Assembly (NCBI GenBank): GCA_964536265.1
Contig: CAZHVV010000001.1
Span: 1-64,000, forward strand
DNA: 64,000 bases
DNA from: JAPUDS01 sp964536265
Lineage (GTDB): Bacteria > Patescibacteriota > Saccharimonadia > Saccharimonadales > Saccharimonadaceae
Direction: 5' to 3'
Shown: piece after piece, positions 60,074 to 64,000 of the stretch
Layout: every line of letters starts with the position of its first letter
How positions within the stretch are numbered: the stretch's first letter is position 1
Translations under genes and position numbers: made by a program
Notes under the pieces: model-generated
Databases searched by the model: none
What the model saw: only the letters and a program-made list of their open reading frames with translations
Told to the model about the DNA's origin: nothing

Positions 60074-60200
60074 AACTACAGTTAATACTAGCATAACGGT
60101 AGTGGTTTTAGGAGAGTATGGTGTCAAATATTCTATTGGCTAGGTGTTTGTCAGGGTAGAATTTGCTATACTTGCTATATCACCAAACGAAGGGGAATCA

Positions 60201-60755
60201 ATGTTTGACACGAAACCGTATGAATTGAAAATGCAAGCTGTACTTGAGTACCTTGAAGACGAACTAAAAAAGGTTCGCACTGGCCGTGCTCATCCAGATA
60301 TGCTGGACAGTGTTGTCGTGACCGTTTACGGTAGTCGTATGCCGCTGAAACAAGTTGCAAATATAACTGTACCCGAACCACAACTGCTACAGGTGAATCC
60401 ATTTGACCCTAGTACGGTTCAGCCAATAGTATCTGCTATTCGTGATGACAGTTCTCTTGGGTTCAACCCGACCGACGACGGCCGAATCATACGTGTACCG
60501 GTGCCACCTCTCACGGAAGAGCGTCGCCGCGAAATGGTAAAACAGTTGGGCGACAAGGTAGAAGACTCGAGGATTGCTATGCGAAACGTACGCCAAGACG
60601 CGCTGAAAGATGCAAAGCGTCGTAAGGAAGCGAAAGAGTTGTCAGAAGACGATGTGAAGCATATCGAAAAGGGTATTGACGACGAAATGCGAGACTACAA
60701 CGCGAAAATCGACGAGATTTTCAAAGCCAAAGAAAAAGAAGTGATGACCATCTAA
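60201..60755 (+). CDS. frr: Ribosome recycling factor
   Basis: A 184-residue RRF: LKKVRTGRAHPDMLDSV, YGSRMPLKQVANITVPEP, RVPVPPLTEERRREMVK. Start ATG 60201 has AAGGGG 6-11 nt upstream; TGCTATACT lies at 60164-60172. Confidence 0.95.
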   Translation: MFDTKPYELKMQAVLEYLEDELKKVRTGRAHPDMLDSVVVTVYGSRMPLKQVANITVPEPQLLQVNPFDPSTVQPIVSAIRDDSSLGFNPTDDGRIIRVPVPPLTEERRREMVKQLGDKVEDSRIAMRNVRQDALKDAKRRKEAKELSEDDVKHIEKGIDDEMRDYNAKIDEIFKAKEKEVMTI

Positions 60756-60765
60756 GTCAAATAGT

Positions 60766-61206
60766 ATGGCAAACTCACAGTTATTTTCGGATAGGGTGCG
60801 TCATGTCGGTGTGCCCGATGATCAGTTGATAGTAATTGGGTCTGGCTTGCTAGACGCTCTCGGTTTGCGCCAAGCGGGTGATGTTGATCTCGTGCTTACG
60901 GATAAGGCCTTTGAAAAGGTTATAGCGGAGAATAAGGGAGAGTGGAAATATGAGGTCTTACCGAGTAGCTCACCATGCTTATTGAAGCCTGGATATGAAT
61001 TATGGACCGATTGGGCCACTGATGGTTCAGGGCATCCAAATTACGACGATTTGAAGGATGACAGCGTGGTTATTGACGGTATCCGTTACATATCGCCCGC
61101 ATACCTTCGAAGCAAGAAGATAGAAAGTGCTCGTCCCAAGGATATTACGGACATTGCATTACTTGACGAATATATTGCGCAACATAAGGAGAAATTCAAT
61201 GCCTAA
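60766..61206 (+). CDS. Nucleotidyltransferase-like protein
   Basis: A 146-residue protein with a nucleotidyltransferase signature: IGSGLLDALGLRQAGDVDLVL, the GS...DxD pattern of the Pol-beta fold. The rest (ISPAYLRSKKIESARPKDITDI) resembles the helper helix region of minimal nucleotidyltransferases. Substrate unknown. Overlaps uppS. Confidence 0.78.
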   Translation: MANSQLFSDRVRHVGVPDDQLIVIGSGLLDALGLRQAGDVDLVLTDKAFEKVIAENKGEWKYEVLPSSSPCLLKPGYELWTDWATDGSGHPNYDDLKDDSVVIDGIRYISPAYLRSKKIESARPKDITDIALLDEYIAQHKEKFNA

Positions 61207-61894
61207 GCAAAACGTCGTTCCTACACATGTCGGCCTAATTATTGATGGTAATCGTCGTTGGGCAAAGCAGCATGGCTTACCGGTATATGAGGGTCATTTG
61301 GCTGGTGTAACAGCTCTTGAGGATGTCTTGCGCGCTCTAGTTGACGCTGGTGTAAAGTATATTTCGTTTTACACATGGTCAACGGAGAACTGGAACAGGG
61401 CGGAAGAGGAAGTGACTGCTTTCATGAAGATTCTCAAAGGTCTGTTCAAACGAGAGCTGAAACAATTACTCGACGAGGATTGTAAGCTGGTAGTATTAGG
61501 CGATCGAGAGACTATCCCGAAAGACATTCTCACGATGATTAAGGATGCAGAGGAATACTCGAAAAACAACACTCGAGCAACCTTTGTTATGTGCTTTAAC
61601 TATGGTGGTCAACGGGAAATTGTTCATGCCGCACAGCGGCTTATGAAGGCGGGCGTGAAACCTGAAGATGTCACCGAAGAAGAATTTGCGAAATATCTTG
61701 ACTATCCTGAGGTACCGCCATGTGACGTTGTGGTGCGGACGAGTGGCGAACAACGACTCAGCAACTACATGCTCTGGCGAAGTGCGTACAGTGAATTCAT
61801 CTTCCTCGACAAGCTCTGGCCCGATATGCGAAAAGCAGACGTGGCTGGTATTATAGAAGAATACAATAAACGAACACGTAGATACGGGGGATAA
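61199..61894 (+). CDS. uppS: Undecaprenyl diphosphate synthase
   Basis: A 231-residue cis-prenyltransferase making the C55 lipid carrier for peptidoglycan. D16-G-N-R-R-W (catalytic Asp), FNYGGQREI, VVRTSGEQRLSNYMLW, SEFIFLDKLWPD. AAGGAG precedes ATG 61199, which lies within the previous gene's last codons. Confidence 0.95.
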   Translation: MPKQNVVPTHVGLIIDGNRRWAKQHGLPVYEGHLAGVTALEDVLRALVDAGVKYISFYTWSTENWNRAEEEVTAFMKILKGLFKRELKQLLDEDCKLVVLGDRETIPKDILTMIKDAEEYSKNNTRATFVMCFNYGGQREIVHAAQRLMKAGVKPEDVTEEEFAKYLDYPEVPPCDVVVRTSGEQRLSNYMLWRSAYSEFIFLDKLWPDMRKADVAGIIEEYNKRTRRYGG

Positions 61895-63064
61895 GTGGAC
61901 ATATTAGGCGTACTTGGATTTGGGCTGTCAGTACTCATTGGCTTACTTATATTAGTCGTACTAGTTGTCGTACATGAGCTTGGTCACGCCATTGTGGCAC
62001 GTCGTAATGGGGTGGTGGTTGAAGAATTTGGGATTGGGTTTCCGCCGCGAGCATGGGAAAAGAAACTGAAAAACGGTGTTCTCCTGACGATTAATTGGTT
62101 GCCAATAGGTGGATTCGTGAAATTACAGGGTGAGCATGATGCTGCGGATAAGAAGGGCGACTATGGTCACGCCTCACTTTGGTCAAAAACGAAGATTCTT
62201 TTAGCGGGTGTCGTGATGAATTGGTTAGTAGCAGCAGTACTGTTGACAGTACTTGCGGTCACAGGACTGCCGAAATTAATTCCGAATCAGTTTATGGTTG
62301 CGAGCGATACATCAATCGATGCCCAGCCGGCTCAGGTCGCAACTGTCACAGATGGTCTTCCAGCCGCAACAGCTGGTGTCCAGAAAGGTGACACTCTTAT
62401 TAGCTTTGCTGGCGAACCACTTAGTGATGCAACAAAGCTTGCCGACCTTGCAAAAGAAAATAGCGGCAAAACCGTACCCCTTGTATATCAACGAGATGGT
62501 GTTGAGCAAACTGCATATGTAAAAATACGCTCGTCAAACGATGACAAAAAAGGCTACCTCGGCCTTGCGAGCTCACAGCGAACAATGTACCGCTCGACAT
62601 GGTCAGCACCTGTTGTCGGAGTGGCATTAACCGGCCAATTAACAGCGTATACACTTGAAAGCCTTGGTACAATGCTCGTAAAGTTCGTAACAGGAATCAT
62701 CCAAAAAATTAGCTTTAGCAGTGAAACGCGTGAAGAAGGTAGTGCGAATCTGAATGCAGTGAGCGCAAATGTCGGCGGACCAATAGCTATCTTAGGAGTA
62801 TTGTTCCCGGCTGCAGTTGCAGATGGTCCAAGCTCACTTGTGCTTGCGGCAGCGTTAATATCCTTAACTCTTGCGGTGATGAATTTACTTCCAATTCCAG
62901 CGCTAGACGGTGGCCGTTGGTTTGTGACTATGTTGTACCGCGTCGTGTTGCGTCGACCACTTACGAAAGAGAAGGAAGAAGCGATTCATGGTACAGGATT
63001 CATGGTACTACTAGGGCTGATTTTACTCGTGACAATCGCTGACATCGGAAAGTTATTTGGGTGA
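61895..63064 (+). CDS. rseP: Site-2 protease RseP (RIP metalloprotease)
   Basis: A 389-residue intramembrane zinc protease: H27-E-L-G-H31 in the first span, one PDZ (about 135-215), and LLPIPALDGGRWF in a later span. Cleaves membrane regulators and leftover signal peptides. GTG start with GGGGGA upstream; GTGA overlap with the next gene. Confidence 0.95.
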   Translation: MDILGVLGFGLSVLIGLLILVVLVVVHELGHAIVARRNGVVVEEFGIGFPPRAWEKKLKNGVLLTINWLPIGGFVKLQGEHDAADKKGDYGHASLWSKTKILLAGVVMNWLVAAVLLTVLAVTGLPKLIPNQFMVASDTSIDAQPAQVATVTDGLPAATAGVQKGDTLISFAGEPLSDATKLADLAKENSGKTVPLVYQRDGVEQTAYVKIRSSNDDKKGYLGLASSQRTMYRSTWSAPVVGVALTGQLTAYTLESLGTMLVKFVTGIIQKISFSSETREEGSANLNAVSANVGGPIAILGVLFPAAVADGPSSLVLAAALISLTLAVMNLLPIPALDGGRWFVTMLYRVVLRRPLTKEKEEAIHGTGFMVLLGLILLVTIADIGKLFG

Positions 63065-63810
63065 GCAAAAAAAATATTCTTGGGTTAGGGCTTACTATTG
63101 CCGATTGTGTATGGGTGTTGGTTGTTTTGCTGATACTGTCCGGTCTTGTCATTGCGCTGCCGTTACAATTACTTAGTAGTACACCCCTGGTGACATGGCT
63201 AGATAGCGCAGTTGGTACGATGGTTCTCGCTGCATGTATATACATTATTTCGGCTTTTATCATCATTACGCCACTATATATTGCACGTCTGAAATGGCCA
63301 CAGATTGCCGAAAAACTAGCGTTAACAAAACCGTTTCGTCTCTCAATGGTTCCATGGGCGCTGACTATGTGGGGACTATACTTTGCAAGTTCAATTGCGA
63401 TTGTGCTAGTACTGTCATATGTAAAAATTCCATGGATTGACCTGACACAGGCACAGAACGTTGGTTTCAGTAATCTCACACAGGGGTATGAATATATCGC
63501 CGCATTTGTCGCGCTGGTCATCCTTGCGCCAATTTTCGAGGAACTGATTTTCCGGGGCTACTTATTTGGCCGTCTACGAGGTCGTTATGGATTTATAGTG
63601 ACAAGTATTGTGACGAGTCTGGTCTTTGCAATTGCACATCAGCAGATAAACGTCGGAATCGACGTATTCGTACTCAGTATGTTCATGTGTTATGTCCGAG
63701 AACAGTTTGAGAGTATTTGGCCAAGTGTCTTGATACATATGTTCAAAAATACCTTCTCGTATATTTTGATTTTTATTGCGCCGCTTTATGGCCTCAATCT
63801 GCTAAACTAA
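63061..63810 (+). CDS. CPBP-family intramembrane glutamic protease
   Basis: A 249-residue protein with about six spans; the CPBP (Abi) signature EExxxR is FEELIFRGYLFGRLR, followed by AIAHQQ and HMFKN. Coupled to rseP by overlap, so both are membrane proteases in one operon. Substrate unknown. Confidence 0.9.
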   Translation: MSKKNILGLGLTIADCVWVLVVLLILSGLVIALPLQLLSSTPLVTWLDSAVGTMVLAACIYIISAFIIITPLYIARLKWPQIAEKLALTKPFRLSMVPWALTMWGLYFASSIAIVLVLSYVKIPWIDLTQAQNVGFSNLTQGYEYIAAFVALVILAPIFEELIFRGYLFGRLRGRYGFIVTSIVTSLVFAIAHQQINVGIDVFVLSMFMCYVREQFESIWPSVLIHMFKNTFSYILIFIAPLYGLNLLN

Positions 63811-63814
63811 TCAC

Positions 63815-64000
63815 ATGAGATTGTCACAAAGCTTTGTAAAAACATTGCGTCAGGCGCCCGCAGATGAAGAGGCGACAAATGCTAAATTGCTGATTCAGGC
63901 AGGTTTTATTCATAAAGAAATGGCCGGTGTCTACGCGTATCTACCGCTCGGCAAACGAGTACTTGAGAATATTGCACAAATTGTCCGCGAGGAAATGGAT
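63815..64000 (+). CDS. proS: Prolyl-tRNA synthetase, N-terminus (cut by window end)
   Basis: The first 62 residues are visible: MRLSQSFVKTLRQAPADEEA, AGVYAYLPLGKRVLENIAQI, VREEM, matching bacterial ProRS. TGCTAAACT ends 6 nt before ATG: probably leaderless. Confidence 0.93.
   Translation, partial: MRLSQSFVKTLRQAPADEEATNAKLLIQAGFIHKEMAGVYAYLPLGKRVLENIAQIVREEMD

Overview
The window reads as a dense, mostly short-spaced bacterial chromosome segment from the Candidate Phyla Radiation, most like Candidatus Saccharibacteria (TM7). Support: class II ribonucleotide reductase with NrdR, a DUF5663 protein, a short four-domain ribosomal protein S1, VKOR-type disulfide chemistry, several small membrane proteins of Saccharibacteria type, and little sign of biosynthetic genes. 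The taxon is an inference from gene content; no database search was run.

Layout. 1-520 is the end of an rRNA operon (23S 3' end, 5S, terminator). 653-4479 holds small genes, including a ROK sugar kinase split by an in-frame TAG. 4508-7556 is rpsA-infB. 7641-12375 is an accessory stretch: a DUF11 surface protein and two strikingly GC-rich genes, each with a structured leader and a strong hairpin terminator. 12483-15157 has a large membrane protein and a DUF5663 protein. 15244-26218 is housekeeping: fmt, def, priA, recJ, rpsU, yqeY, adk, map, ftsA, ftsZ. 26252-29702 is an NrdR-controlled nrdR-nrdJ operon.

29815-41409 is the most remarkable part: a thioredoxin-like protein, a VKOR homologue, a WxL-interacting (DUF916-like) protein with LysM, a 2,696-residue protein made of five seven-bladed RCC1-type propellers (35 blades, each with two cysteines) ending in a WxL-like domain, a small LPxTG-like anchored protein, and a stand-alone WxL-like protein. 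This resembles the Csc/WxL surface complexes of Gram-positive bacteria, rebuilt around a giant disulfide-rich propeller protein.

41410-45705 is a T-box-controlled operon (CYTH, ileS, rhodanese, zincin). 45747-64000 is again mostly housekeeping: hsp20 under a perfect CIRCE/HrcA operator, a D-2-hydroxyacid dehydrogenase, rplU, parAB, lepB, an LCP ligase, htrA, prmC, prfA, rpmE2, rpsB-tsf, a VirB2-like/tyrosine phosphatase fusion, frr, uppS, rseP, a CPBP protease and the start of proS. Across the window many start codons lie only 6-9 nt after a -10 hexamer, which suggests frequent leaderless transcription.
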